In this document: positions 1 through 8,352 of the stretch, one piece after another
Layout of the letters: each line of letters starts with the position of its first letter
Numbering within the stretch: the stretch's first letter is position 1
Position numbers and translations under genes: made by a program
Notes under the pieces: model-generated
The model's database searches: none
Seen by the model: only the letters and a program-made list of their open reading frames with translations
Told to the model about the DNA's origin: nothing
Source of the DNA: Ralstonia pickettii
GTDB taxonomy: Bacteria; Pseudomonadota; Gammaproteobacteria; Burkholderiales; Burkholderiaceae
Reading direction: 5' to 3'
NCBI RefSeq assembly: GCF_016466415.2
Contig: NZ_CP066772.2
Span: 620,001-684,000, forward strand
DNA: 64,000 nt

Positions 1-585
1 CCGGTCATGGTGTTTCTGGCCACGGCGTTCGTTACGCGGCACGAATCGGTGTCGTTGCGCAAGCTGGTCGGCGTGATTGCCGGGTTTGTCGGCACGTGTT
101 TTGTGATTGGGCCGAGCGCGTTCGATGGGCTGGGAGGCCAGCTCGTTGCGCAACTGGCCATCCTGGCGGCCACGGCGTGCTATGCAGGCGCGGCCATCTA
201 CGGCCGGTCGTTCAAGGGGCTGCACCCTGCGGCGCCTGCTACCGGTTCGTTGCTGATGGGCGCGTTGGTGCTGACGCCCACCAGTCTGCTTGTGGATCAT
301 CCTTGGGCACTTCAGCCTTCTGCGCGTTCGCTGATGGCGTTGGTGGCGCTGGCGGTGTTCTCTACGGCCCTCGCGTTTGCCATTTACTTCCGGCTCATTC
401 AAACGCTCGGCGCGATCGGCACGACTGCGCAGGCCTATCTGCGCGTGCCGATCGGGGTAGCGATCGGCGTGGTGTTTCTGGGGGAATCGTTGCCGCCTTC
501 AGCGTGGATCGGGCTGGCGTGTGTGGTGGTGGGGGTGGCGGCAATGTCGATGCCGGCACGGGACACGCAAGTGCTGCGGGCGTAG
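1..585 (+). CDS. EamA/DMT-family membrane transporter, 5' truncated by window edge
   Basis: The frame is open from base 1, so the gene starts upstream and only about the last 194 residues are seen. The visible part is almost wholly hydrophobic, with about six membrane segments, including an Ile/Ala-rich stretch followed by a GES/PPSAWIG motif near the end. That pattern is typical of the second EamA repeat of drug/metabolite transporters (10 TM, about 300 aa). Such proteins are inner-membrane exporters of amino acids or other small metabolites. The substrate cannot be inferred. It ends 31 bp before the stop codon of the next gene, which is convergent. Confidence 0.8.
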   Translation, partial: PVMVFLATAFVTRHESVSLRKLVGVIAGFVGTCFVIGPSAFDGLGGQLVAQLAILAATACYAGAAIYGRSFKGLHPAAPATGSLLMGALVLTPTSLLVDHPWALQPSARSLMALVALAVFSTALAFAIYFRLIQTLGAIGTTAQAYLRVPIGVAIGVVFLGESLPPSAWIGLACVVVGVAAMSMPARDTQVLRA

Positions 586-616
586 CGCGGCACAACCGCA
601 TCACCGCGTCGATGCG

Positions 617-1545
617 TCACCGCTCCCCATCCCCCACATGACCCGCCGCCAGCCGCTTGAGTTCCGCGCGCGCCGCGGCCAACCGGGAGTGCAGCACCGT
701 GTTCTCGATCAGCAACAGCAGCAGCACAAAGCTCGCACCCAACAGCCCGAACATGCGGCCGGCATAGAACCCCAGGTCATACCGCCCGCCGTTGAATACG
801 GCGCTGAGCGCGACATCGCAGATCCACACGCACAGCACCACCATCAGCCAGACATCGAGCGTCAGGTGCGGGCGGCTGCGCCAGAGCGCGACCAGCGCAG
901 CCACGCAAAAGCACCACGTGCCGCCCGCCACGATGCCCATGGTGCGCGTGTAGCGGTTGGCGGCCATGATGGTGGGCAGCAGGTGATCGCCCACGGTGGC
1001 AAGTAACACGCAGGCGATGGACGCGCCCAGCACGGCCCCCACGGTGGCCAGCGCCGTTTGTCGCGTCAGCGTGTGGACTGGGAAGCGGCCGGGCTCGCGC
1101 TCTTCGCGGCTTTTGAGCACGGCGTAAGCGATGACAAACAGCGGAAAGCCCGTGTGCCAGAACATGTAGATCCAGGCGGTGCTCTGTGGCCCGGCGCCCA
1201 GCAGGCCACCGGATGCGAACAGCCCCGGAAATGACAGCAGGTGCCCCACCGCCGTGGCGGCCGTGAACAGGTAGCCGCTGGCGAGCGCCAGCATTGCGCG
1301 CGACCGCGTGATGGCGAACTGCCCGAAGAGCAGCGCGGCGGTAATCAGGTCATTGAGGATGAGGGCCGATTCGTAGATCGGCACGAACGATGGAAGTTGC
1401 GCCAACTGCACCTTGGCGAACGGCACACGGCCGACACCAGCACCACCAGCGACAGTATGGCCACTGCCTGCGCCATCCAGTATGTCCGGCGTCCTGGCGA
1501 GAGGTTCAGCAACAAGCCTCGCTGCATGTCCAGCGTTTCCGTCAT
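617..1545 (-). pseudogene. MASE4-domain membrane sensor protein, frameshifted
   Basis: Translation from ATG 1545 (Shine-Dalgarno AAGGGGG about 9 bases upstream) gives about 39 residues of a cytoplasmic N-terminus and first TM helix. The rest of the protein continues in another frame from about 1435. That part includes the MASE4 hallmarks FVPIYESALILNDLITA, the GYLFTA stretch and AGPQSTAWIYMFWHTGFPLF. The switch lies between about 1435 and 1425 and fits loss of one base. The total span (929 bp) is not a multiple of three. The protein would have about eight TM helices and a short coiled tail, and lacks the kinase or GGDEF output usually fused to MASE4. A sequencing error is possible instead of a true mutation. 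Confidence 0.7.
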
Positions 1546-1810
1546 CCCGTTGGCCCCCTTGCGGTGACTGTGTCACTCGTTCGCTTGTGGTGTGACTTGC
1601 TGTGCGACTGCGCAGCCCGGGTGCAACCCCTGCTATAGACGCGTGATAGTCAGCGGCCTGCCCGATGTCAACGCGGCGAAGGGGTAGAACTTTCAGGCCT
1701 GGTGCCGCTGGCGGCCAGCAGGGTGTTACGGGGAACGCCCGAGTGCGGCTTGCGTTGTGCGGGAATAGACTGGTGGCCACCCCACGGCACCGCCCTGCAA
1801 AGGAGTGCGC

Positions 1811-2629
1811 ATGCAACCTCATTCCACCACTGCCGCCACGGCAACCCCCGCCACGAACGACGCACTGGTTCTGCGCGACGACCACGACGGCGTCGTCACC
1901 CTGCGGCTGAATCGGCCCCTGCAGTTCAACGCGTTGTCTGAAGCCATGCTCGATGCGCTGCAGCGCGTATTGGACGACATTGCACAAGATGCGACGGTGC
2001 GCTGCGTGGTGCTTGGCGCCGAGGGCAAGGCGTTCTGCGCCGGGCACGACCTGCGTGAAATGCGCGGCACGCCGGAGCTTGCGTATTACCGGGCGCTGTT
2101 TGCGCGCTGCAGCGTGGTAATGCAGGCCATTCAGGCGCTGCCGGTGCCGGTCATCGCGCGCGTGCATGGCGTGGCAACGGCGGCGGGTTGCCAGTTGGTC
2201 GGCAGTTGCGATCTGGCCATTGCCTCGGATGCGGCGCGGTTTGCGGTGTCGGGCATCAACGTCGGGCTGTTCTGCTCGACGCCAGCGGTGGCGTTGTCGC
2301 GCAACGTGCTCGCCAAGCGCGCGTTCGACATGTTGGTGACTGGGCGCTTTATCGATGCGGCCACGGCGGTCGACTGGGGCCTGATCAACGAGGCTGTGCC
2401 GGCGGCGGACCTGGATGACGCGGTTGCCCGCAAGGTGGCGGACATCGTGTCGAAGAGCCCCACCGCCATCCGCTATGGCAAGGCGATGTTCTACCGGCAA
2501 CAGCAGATGCCGCTTGCCGATGCCTATGCTTACGCAGGCGATGTCATGGCCCGCAACATGATGGATGAAGATGCCGGCGAGGGCATCGATGCCTTCCTGG
2601 AAAAACGCCCCGCCCGCTGGCGCGCGTAG
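1811..2629 (+). CDS. enoyl-CoA hydratase/isomerase family protein
   Basis: A 272-residue crotonase-fold protein. It has the N-terminal beta-strand pattern VVTLRLNRP-QFNALS, the CoA oxyanion-hole segment KAFCAGHDLREM, and the second conserved block HGVATAAGCQLVGSCDLAIAS. The C-terminus FLEKRPARW is characteristic of the family. It would hydrate or isomerise acyl-CoA thioesters in the cytoplasm. The second oxyanion Gly is present, but the two catalytic Glu of true crotonase are not obvious, so the exact reaction is open. ATG 1811 is preferred over GTG 1805 because AAAGGAG ends about 6 bases before it. It is followed by a convergent hydrolase. Confidence 0.85.
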   Translation: MQPHSTTAATATPATNDALVLRDDHDGVVTLRLNRPLQFNALSEAMLDALQRVLDDIAQDATVRCVVLGAEGKAFCAGHDLREMRGTPELAYYRALFARCSVVMQAIQALPVPVIARVHGVATAAGCQLVGSCDLAIASDAARFAVSGINVGLFCSTPAVALSRNVLAKRAFDMLVTGRFIDAATAVDWGLINEAVPAADLDDAVARKVADIVSKSPTAIRYGKAMFYRQQQMPLADAYAYAGDVMARNMMDEDAGEGIDAFLEKRPARWRA

Positions 2630-2738
2630 GCGCTGTTGGGGCGGGGTCAGGCGGCCGTGCCCGGACATCGCGACTGAGCGCCGCCTGCGCTCGGGCGCCG
2701 GATACGCGGTTGGGTGGCAGCCAGCGAATGCGACGCCA

Positions 2739-3653
2739 TCACGTTTGCGCGAGAAACGTAGCGATGCGATCGGCAATCGCATCGGGTGCATCTTCCAGGC
2801 TGTAATGTCCAACGCCAGGCAACCGATGCACCGGTGCATCCGGAAACAGCTCGCTGAACAGCGGCAGGAAATGTTCCGCATGCAACGTGCGATCGGCCAT
2901 GCCCCAGATCGCCATGGCGGGTTTGGTGACAATGGCACGGCGCGCTGCAGCGTCCGGCAGTTCAAAACGATGCGCGCCGGTAGCAAAGCCTTTGGCCCAG
3001 CCAATGGCGCCCGCGCAGTCCGCCGGCGTCGCAAAGCGCGCGCCGTACGCCTGCAACCACGCATCGTTGATGAGCCCGTGGTCTTTAAAGCCATTGAGCT
3101 TCAAGGTGCTGAGGATATTGAAGCCGAGTTCACCCAGTACGGCTTCAAGACGCCCCTCGGATTCGGCCCGCACGATCCACTGAAACCACGGCGATACCGC
3201 CGCATTGGCGGCCAGACGTTCACCCAGCGTCGCCTGCCCGAACGGCGTCGGCCCATTGACGCTGACAATGCGCCGCATGCGGTCCGGATGCCGTGAGGCC
3301 AACCCCATCCCGACTGGTCCGCCAAAGTCGTGCATGACGAGCGTGAGATCGCGCAGGTCCAGCGCAAGCACGAAGCGCTCGAGGTTGTCGATGTGGTCTT
3401 GCAGCCAGTAGCTGCGTGATGGCGGCGTTCCGCTCTTGCCGAAGCCCATGTGGTCGGGCACCACCATGCGGTGGGTGCGGCGCAGCACCGCGATCAGGTG
3501 TCGGAAGAGGAAACCCCACGTGGGCTCGCCATGCAGGCACAGGACGACTTCGCCATTGGCGGGGCCCTCGTCCACGTAATGCATCGGAAAGCCCGGTGCA
3601 TCGGTAAAGCGAGGTGCATAGGGGTACATCCCATCGAACGTATCAGTACGCAT
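2739..3653 (-). CDS. alpha/beta hydrolase, haloalkane-dehalogenase-like
   Basis: A 304-residue alpha/beta hydrolase. It has the HGEPTW oxyanion motif (residues 41-46), a predicted nucleophile Asp109 in VMHDFGG, and the catalytic His283 in GVGHYS. Asp instead of Ser as nucleophile places it with haloalkane/haloacetate dehalogenases and epoxide hydrolases. The residue after the nucleophile is Phe rather than the Trp that stabilises halide in true haloalkane dehalogenases, so substrate is uncertain. I chose ATG 3653 because GAGAGG lies 6 bases upstream. ATG 3674 is an alternative, but it would put the start inside the operator-like repeat. The gene is divergent from an HxlR regulator, which probably controls it. 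Confidence 0.8.
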   Translation of the reverse strand: MRTDTFDGMYPYAPRFTDAPGFPMHYVDEGPANGEVVLCLHGEPTWGFLFRHLIAVLRRTHRMVVPDHMGFGKSGTPPSRSYWLQDHIDNLERFVLALDLRDLTLVMHDFGGPVGMGLASRHPDRMRRIVSVNGPTPFGQATLGERLAANAAVSPWFQWIVRAESEGRLEAVLGELGFNILSTLKLNGFKDHGLINDAWLQAYGARFATPADCAGAIGWAKGFATGAHRFELPDAAARRAIVTKPAMAIWGMADRTLHAEHFLPLFSELFPDAPVHRLPGVGHYSLEDAPDAIADRIATFLAQT

Positions 3654-3672
3654 ACCGTGCCTCTCTTCATTC

Positions 3673-3733
3673 ATGTGGTTGCAAAATAAAACCGTTGCGT
3701 TATAGCAGTCGAGGTTTTATATTGCAACCACAT
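3673..3733. promoter_or_regulatory. near-perfect 20-bp inverted repeat in the hydrolase/hxlR divergent promoter
   Basis: Arms at 3673-3692 and 3714-3733 are reverse complements with one mismatch in 20 (core TGGTTGCAA / TTGCAACCA), separated by 21 bp. The arms face the two divergent genes symmetrically. Similar leader sequence (GAGG...CACGGTATGCG) follows each arm. This fits two operator sites for a dimeric winged-helix regulator such as the adjacent HxlR protein. The binding itself is inference. Confidence 0.7.
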
Positions 3734-3762
3734 TCAATGTGAGGGCGCGCACGGTATGCGCG

Positions 3763-4254
3763 ATGCAGATGGTCAAACGTACGAGCCACGCAGATTCTCT
3801 TTGCGGCGTTGCCAGGCCGCTGGACGCCATTGGCGACGGGTGGTCGCTGCTTATCGTTCGCGATGCGTTTGACGGCCTGCGCCGCTTTGGTGAGTTTCAG
3901 CGCAGTCTCGGACTGTCGAAGAACATCCTGGCGGTGCGCCTGCGCAACCTGGTTGCGCACGACATTCTCGAGACGGTGCCGGCGTCCGACGGCAGCGCGT
4001 ATCAGGACTACGTGCTGACCGAGAAAGGGCGCGCGCTGTTTCCCCTGCTGGTGGCGCTGCGGCAGTGGGGTGAAGCGTTCTGCTTTGCGCCGGATGAGGC
4101 GCACGTTGTACTCGTCGACAAGGCAACGGGTAAGCCGGTGCCTCGCCTTGAACTCCGTGCGCAGGACGGGCGCGCGCTGGCACCGGAGGATACGGTGGTC
4201 GTCCACCCATCGGCCATCAGGCCGACGAAGCGCCAGCGGGCGAAGGCGGGCTGA
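3763..4254 (+). CDS. HxlR-family winged-helix transcriptional regulator
   Basis: A 163-residue protein with the HxlR signature: RTSHADSLCGVARPLDAIGDGW near the N-terminus, LLIVRDAFDGLRRFGEFQ (helix-turn-helix), the recognition helix SKNILAVRLRNLVAHDIL, and the wing YVLTEKGRALFPLL. A conserved Cys in the N-terminal arm is the usual redox/electrophile sensor position in this family. Start choice is uncertain: ATG 3763 and 3769 and GTG 3739 are in frame, and family alignment favours 3763/3769. It is probably an autoregulated controller of the divergent hydrolase, through the inverted repeat between them. Confidence 0.85.
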   Translation: MQMVKRTSHADSLCGVARPLDAIGDGWSLLIVRDAFDGLRRFGEFQRSLGLSKNILAVRLRNLVAHDILETVPASDGSAYQDYVLTEKGRALFPLLVALRQWGEAFCFAPDEAHVVLVDKATGKPVPRLELRAQDGRALAPEDTVVVHPSAIRPTKRQRAKAG

Positions 4255-4283
4255 GCGTTAGCGCTCAGGCGCGAGCCGCCGTT

Positions 4284-4505
4284 TCACTCGGCAAGACCCA
4301 GCCGTTCGAGCAGGCGCCGGGTATCGGAAGGCGCTTCGACCTTTTTATCGTTATCAGCGGATGCGATCGGCCCAGCGGTCGAGCGCGGCATCGGCATAGG
4401 CGCCGCTGTAGAGCGCATCGGCGCCATGCAGGCGGAGGTCGACGCGATGTCCTCTACCAGCCGCAGCGGCCATTCGATCAGGAATGCGGGTTGCCCTGTG
4501 CGCGC
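4284..4505 (-). pseudogene. relic of a DUF72 gene (3' portion)
   Basis: Three pieces in different frames match consecutive C-terminal parts of DUF72 proteins: EWPL-like sequence at about 4475-4465, HRVDLRLHGADALYSGAYAD followed by LDRWADRIR and a stop (about 4446-4355), and DNDKKVEAPSDTRRLLERLG ending at 4284. About 30 residues that normally separate the last two are missing, and the frames disagree. This is therefore an eroded remnant and not a gene. DUF72 proteins are TIM-barrel proteins of unclear function. Confidence 0.6.
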
Positions 4506-4513
4506 GGTGCGCG

Positions 4514-4672
4514 TCACCGATGCGGCGCGCTCACCTGCGCTTGCACGTGCATCAGGCCGGTTTGCGGCGCGTGCAGGCCCAGCGGCTCGTCGGTCAGATC
4601 GCGGGCAAGCGAATACGCCGTGATCACGGCCAGCGTGACGCCCACGATGGCCAGCATTTCCCGGGTGTCCAT
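4514..4672 (-). CDS. small single-TM protein, hypothetical
   Basis: A 52-codon frame beginning MDTREMLAIVGVTLAVITAY, with one N-terminal hydrophobic segment and a polar tail. A strong Shine-Dalgarno AAGGAGG lies 7-8 bases before ATG 4672. I do not recognise a family. Support comes from the ribosome site and the TM segment only. The gene sits directly upstream of the DUF72 relic, so it could also be a neighbour left after the same decay. Confidence 0.4.
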   Translation of the reverse strand: MDTREMLAIVGVTLAVITAYSLARDLTDEPLGLHAPQTGLMHVQAQVSAPHR

Positions 4673-4814
4673 ACGCATCTCCTCCTTGGCTCCTTAGGTT
4701 CCTTGTGTGCGTGGTTTGCGCCCTGTCTTGTCGGTGTCGGGCGGCGTTGCAGCACGGACGCAAAGTTCAGGCCTGAGGAAGCCAAATGGCGGAGTGACGC
4801 GGGTGTTTGCTGTC

Positions 4815-5750
4815 TTACCGTGCGCGCAACGAAGACGGCGGCACGCCCAGCAAGCGCTGAAAACTGCGGCGCATGCGCTCGGTATCGCCAAATCCGCACT
4901 CGGTGGCCACCCGCTGCATGGAGACGGCCCCGCTTTCCAGCGCGGCGCGGGCCGCCTCAACGCGCAATTTTTCCACGGCTTTTGCGGGGGTGAGACCGGT
5001 TTCGACCTGGAACGCCCGGGCGAAATGGCGCGGGCTCATGCAGGCGTGCTCGGCCAGATCGCCCACGCGGTGCGGTGCGCCCAGGTTGCGCCGCACGTGG
5101 TCGAGCAGCGGCTTGAAGCGGCCGCGTGCCGAATCCATCTCATTCAGCGCGGAAAACTGCGACTGCCCGCCCGGCCGGCGGTAGTACACGACCAACTGCC
5201 GCGCCACCGCGCGTGCCAGGCGCTCGCCCAGGTCGTCGGCGATGAGCGCGAGCGCCAGGTCAATGCCGGCGCTGATGCCGGCGCTGGTCCAGATGGGGCC
5301 GTCGTTTACGTAGATGTGGTCCGGTTCGAGCTGCACCTGCGGGAACGCGCGCGCGAACTGCTCGCTGCGGCTCCAGTGGGTGGTGGCGCGCCGGCCGTTC
5401 AGCAAGCCCGTGGCGGCCAGCAGCAGGCTGCCCGAACACACGCTGGCAACGCGCGCGCCGCGGGTTGCGCAGCGTTGCACGAAGCGGCGCGTGCGTGCAT
5501 CGGCCATGGCGGCATCCACGCCGTCGCCGCCGGCAATGAGCAGCGTGTCGACCTGGCTGGCCGGGGGCAGGGCGTCGGCATCCCAGCGGGCCCCGGAAGA
5601 ACTGCGTACAAGGCCAGCCTGCGCGGCAACCGTGCGCAGCGCGTAGTGGTCGTCCCGATACCGGCTGGCGACTTCAAACGCCGCCACCGGCCCCGCAGCG
5701 TCGAGCAGTTGGAAGTCCGGAAAAATGAGTACAGCGATGCGGTGGGCCAT
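4815..5750 (-). CDS. GlxA-family transcriptional regulator (DJ-1/PfpI + AraC HTH)
   Basis: A 311-residue protein. Residues 1-170 form a DJ-1/PfpI-like amidotransferase fold with the nucleophile-elbow Cys105 in VASVCSGSLLLAATG. Residues about 210-311 carry two AraC helix-turn-helix motifs (VGDLAEHACMSPRHFARAF and MQRVATECGFGDTERMRRSF). GlxA-type proteins activate or repress nearby catabolic genes in response to small molecules bound by the DJ-1 domain. ATG 5750 starts exactly at the domain (MAHRIAVLIFPDF). It is divergent from an isonitrile-hydratase-like gene, which is the likely target across the 100-bp shared promoter. Confidence 0.88.
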   Translation of the reverse strand: MAHRIAVLIFPDFQLLDAAGPVAAFEVASRYRDDHYALRTVAAQAGLVRSSSGARWDADALPPASQVDTLLIAGGDGVDAAMADARTRRFVQRCATRGARVASVCSGSLLLAATGLLNGRRATTHWSRSEQFARAFPQVQLEPDHIYVNDGPIWTSAGISAGIDLALALIADDLGERLARAVARQLVVYYRRPGGQSQFSALNEMDSARGRFKPLLDHVRRNLGAPHRVGDLAEHACMSPRHFARAFQVETGLTPAKAVEKLRVEAARAALESGAVSMQRVATECGFGDTERMRRSFQRLLGVPPSSLRAR

Positions 5751-5850
5751 GGCAGAAAATGTGGGAGACTGGTCATTGCTGCCAACACGATAGAGCGCGA
5801 TCCTGTGAAGCGTCAACCTGCCATCACATCACTTTCAGGAGATCCGAACC

Positions 5851-6537
5851 ATGACGACTTCCCCATTCATCGTTGTCTTTGCGCTGTACAACCGTGTCAC
5901 CCAGCTCGACTTCACCGGTCCGCATGAGGTGTTCTGGCGGCTGCCCGGCGCGCAATGCGTGGTGGCTTCCGCAGCCGGTGGTGAGATCCATGCCGATGGC
6001 GGTCTCACCATCTCGAACGTGCAGAGGTTGGCGGACATTCCGCATGCTGACCTGATTTGCGTGCCCGGCGGTTTCGGTGTGATCGAAGCCATGGAAGACG
6101 CAGAGTTCGTGCGCCAAGTGCGGCGCCTGGCCGACGGCGCACGCTATGTGACGTCCGTCTGCAGCGGCTCGCTCGTGCTGGGCGCGGCGGGGTTGTTGCA
6201 GGGCAAGCGCGCGGCCTGCCACTGGGCATGGCGCAACCTGCTGCCCGCGTTTGGCGCCACCGTCGACGAAGCCCGCGTAGTGCGTGACGGCAACCTCATT
6301 ACCGGCGGCGGCGTGACCGCGGGCATCGATATGGCGCTGACGGTCATGGCCGACATTGCCGGTGCCGAGCATGCGCAGGCCGTGCAGCTCGGTATCGAAT
6401 ATGCCCCCGCGCCGCCGTTCGATTGCGGCCGCCCCGAGCGTGCGGCACCGGAGATTCTTGCAGCAGTGACGTCGCGGCTGGATCATTTGCGTGCGGATCG
6501 CCATGACGCCGTGCAGCGGGCGGCGCAGCGCCTCTGA
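5851..6537 (+). CDS. DJ-1/PfpI family protein, isonitrile hydratase-like
   Basis: A 228-residue DJ-1/PfpI protein, the same length as isonitrile hydratase InhA. It has Asp20 in QLDFTGPHEVFW and the nucleophilic Cys104 in SVCSGSLVLGAAGLLQGK, followed by the family motif ACHWAWRNLLPAFGA. InhA hydrates isonitriles to N-substituted formamides using a Cys/Asp pair. The residue after Cys is Ser, where InhA has Thr. A Shine-Dalgarno CAGGAG precedes the ATG. It is probably regulated by the divergent GlxA-type protein. Confidence 0.82.
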   Translation: MTTSPFIVVFALYNRVTQLDFTGPHEVFWRLPGAQCVVASAAGGEIHADGGLTISNVQRLADIPHADLICVPGGFGVIEAMEDAEFVRQVRRLADGARYVTSVCSGSLVLGAAGLLQGKRAACHWAWRNLLPAFGATVDEARVVRDGNLITGGGVTAGIDMALTVMADIAGAEHAQAVQLGIEYAPAPPFDCGRPERAAPEILAAVTSRLDHLRADRHDAVQRAAQRL

Positions 6538-6620
6538 GCGCCGGCGCCGGGCGGAGCCGGATTGCGGCGACAATGGCGTCTTTCGACGTATCCACGCTCC
6601 AGACTGGCGCCGCATTCTGC

Positions 6621-7412
6621 ATGAACACACCGTCTTCCCAACCCAACGCCCGTGGTCCGATCGGCATCGTTGCTGCCCTGCATGAAGAGATCAACGAATT
6701 GCTGACATGGCTGTCTGACGCGCAGTGCATCCACATTGGCAGCCGAGATTTCTGGACCGGCCGGCTGGACGGCCATGCTGTGGTTGTGGTGCTGTCGCGT
6801 GTTGGCAAAGTGGCGGCGGCGTCCACCACCGCGGTGCTGATCACGCAGTTCAACGTACGCGCGGCCGTGTTTGCCGGTGTGGCCGGCGCGCTGGCCCCGG
6901 GCGTTGCCGTGGGCGACGTGGTGGTGTCGGAAGAACTGCTGCAGCACGATGTTGACGCGTCGCCGCTATTCCCGCGCTGGGAGATTCCGCTGACCGGCAT
7001 GGCGCGTTTTCCCGCCGACGCGGCACTGGCCAGCGGGCTGCTGGAAAGCGCCGGCGCCGTGTTGGCGGATCCGCATGCGCTGCTCGGTCCGGATGTCATG
7101 CGGGCGTTCGGGATTGCCGCGCCGCAGGCGCATCGTGGTCTGATCGTCAGCGGGGACCGCTTCGTCTGCACCTCGGCGGAAAGCGCGGTGCTGCGCACGG
7201 CATTGCCGGATGCCCTGGCCGTCGAGATGGAAGGCGCCGCGGTGGCGCAGGTGTGCCACGAGTGGGGCGTGCCGTTTGCCGCCATCCGCACGATTTCCGA
7301 CCGCGCGGATGACGCGGCCAGCGTGGACTTCGCGCAGTTCATCACCCAGGTGGATTCACGCTACGCCGTGGCCATCCTGCGCAAATGGCTGTCGACGGCC
7401 GCTGGCGCCTGA
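6621..7412 (+). CDS. 5'-methylthioadenosine/S-adenosylhomocysteine nucleosidase-like phosphorylase
   Basis: A 263-residue protein of the PNP/UDP fold. The N-terminus [14 protein letters not shown] corresponds to the MTAN motif with the catalytic-loop Glu. The middle carries [21 protein letters not shown], and the C-terminal block [29 protein letters not shown] supplies the nucleoside-binding Met-Glu and the general-acid Asp. It would cleave MTA/SAH or a related nucleoside to adenine plus ribosyl sugar in methionine salvage. ATG 6621 fits the family. ATG 6573 upstream is in frame with a distant GGAG, so the start is not certain. Confidence 0.82.
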   Translation: [263 protein letters not shown]

Positions 7413-7417
7413 ACGGC

Positions 7418-7873
7418 TTAATGACCCTTCGCGGCCAGATACTTGTCGAGTGCGTTGGCGCGCTCGCTTAGGCGGAAGATTTCGTTCTCCAGGCGCTGCA
7501 GATCGTCGAGCTTGCCCTTGCCGTAGATGGCGGTCTCAAAGGCCGCTGTTCTGGTGTGGAAGTCCTGCCACGCCTGCTCTGAACTCACCAGTGCGTCGTT
7601 CGCCTTGCCGTCCAATGTGCCGAGCAGCGTCTTGTACGTACGGTCGAGGCGCTTAGTCTGCGCGGCCTTCTCTGCAGACAGGCATGCGCCGATCGCGTCG
7701 GCGTTGTCCGGCGCCTTGTCGACGCAGGCATAGAGCCTGGTGGTAATGCCCTGGGGTGCGCGGCGCTTGATGCCGTTGGCCAGGCTCTCGGCTGCAAATG
7801 CGCCGGTGCTGTGTGTCAGCAGCACAACGGCAACGGGAAGGGCGAGCGTCTTCAGTGTCGTCAGCGTGTTCAA
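7418..7873 (-). CDS. LprI-like (PF07007) exported protein, TTG start
   Basis: A 151-residue protein starting at TTG 7873, which has CAGGAG 8 bases upstream and gives a complete Sec signal peptide (hydrophobic VAVVLL core, cleavage near AFAAES). The mature part contains ACLSAEKAAQTKRLDRTYKTLLGTL and ALVSSEQAWQDFHTRTAAFE, the PF07007 pattern of lysozyme-inhibitor LprI-like periplasmic proteins. The two Cys could form a disulfide. An IS3 element ends 25 bp upstream of the start codon, so the native promoter has been displaced and expression may depend on the IS end. Confidence 0.75.
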   Translation of the reverse strand: MNTLTTLKTLALPVAVVLLTHSTGAFAAESLANGIKRRAPQGITTRLYACVDKAPDNADAIGACLSAEKAAQTKRLDRTYKTLLGTLDGKANDALVSSEQAWQDFHTRTAAFETAIYGKGKLDDLQRLENEIFRLSERANALDKYLAAKGH

Positions 7874-7953
7874 GAAGTGACTCCTGATCGCATGTCTGTG
7901 ACCCGTCCTGAATAAGGTTGACACTTTTTCCCCGACAGGGAGTGAGCGTCAAG

Positions 7954-8352
7954 ATGGAAGGGCAGAAGAAGCGAACGCAGAGGGACTACACGCTGGCTTT
8001 TAAGTTGGCAGTGGTTGAGCAGGTGGAAAAAGGCGAGCTGACCTACAAAGAGGCACAGCGACGCTATGGCATTCAGGGTCGCTCGACGGTGCTGGTATGG
8101 TTGCGCAAGCACGGACGACAGGACTGGAGCGCCTCAGCGGAGGCCAAAACCACGATGGAAAATCAAAGCAGCCAGCGCAAGTCGCTCACGCCAGAGCAGC
8201 GCATCAAGGAATTGGAAGTGCAGTTGCGGGAGGCCCAAGAGAAGGCACGCCTGTTCGAGGCGGTGATCGACGTGATCCAGAAAGAGCATGGGGCGCGCGT
8301 CGTAAAAAAGCCTTCGGGCAGGTCCTCACGCAAAAGCTCGTCCAAGGGCTGA
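7954..8352 (+). CDS. IS3-family transposase OrfA (helix-turn-helix)
   Basis: A 132-residue basic protein. The N-terminal helix-turn-helix YTLAFKLAVVEQVEKGELTY-EAQRRYGIQ is of the IS3 OrfA type. A leucine-zipper-like coiled coil (EQRIKELEVQLREAQEKARL) mediates multimerisation. OrfA binds the IS ends. In-frame codons GTA AAA AAG at 8302-8310 form the slippery site for -1 frameshifting into orfB. ATG 7954 is chosen at the domain start; GTG 7942 is an alternative. Confidence 0.88.
   Translation: MEGQKKRTQRDYTLAFKLAVVEQVEKGELTYKEAQRRYGIQGRSTVLVWLRKHGRQDWSASAEAKTTMENQSSQRKSLTPEQRIKELEVQLREAQEKARLFEAVIDVIQKEHGARVVKKPSGRSSRKSSSKG

Noticed and set aside
1550-3094. A minus-strand open frame continuing upstream of the MASE4 gene across the enoyl-CoA hydratase
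   Set aside because: It is antisense to the hydratase, has Arg/His-rich shadow composition and no family features. Only the MASE4 part is real.
4707-5927. 406-residue plus-strand frame opposite the GlxA-type regulator
   Set aside because: Antisense shadow. The regulator has complete DJ-1 and AraC motifs.
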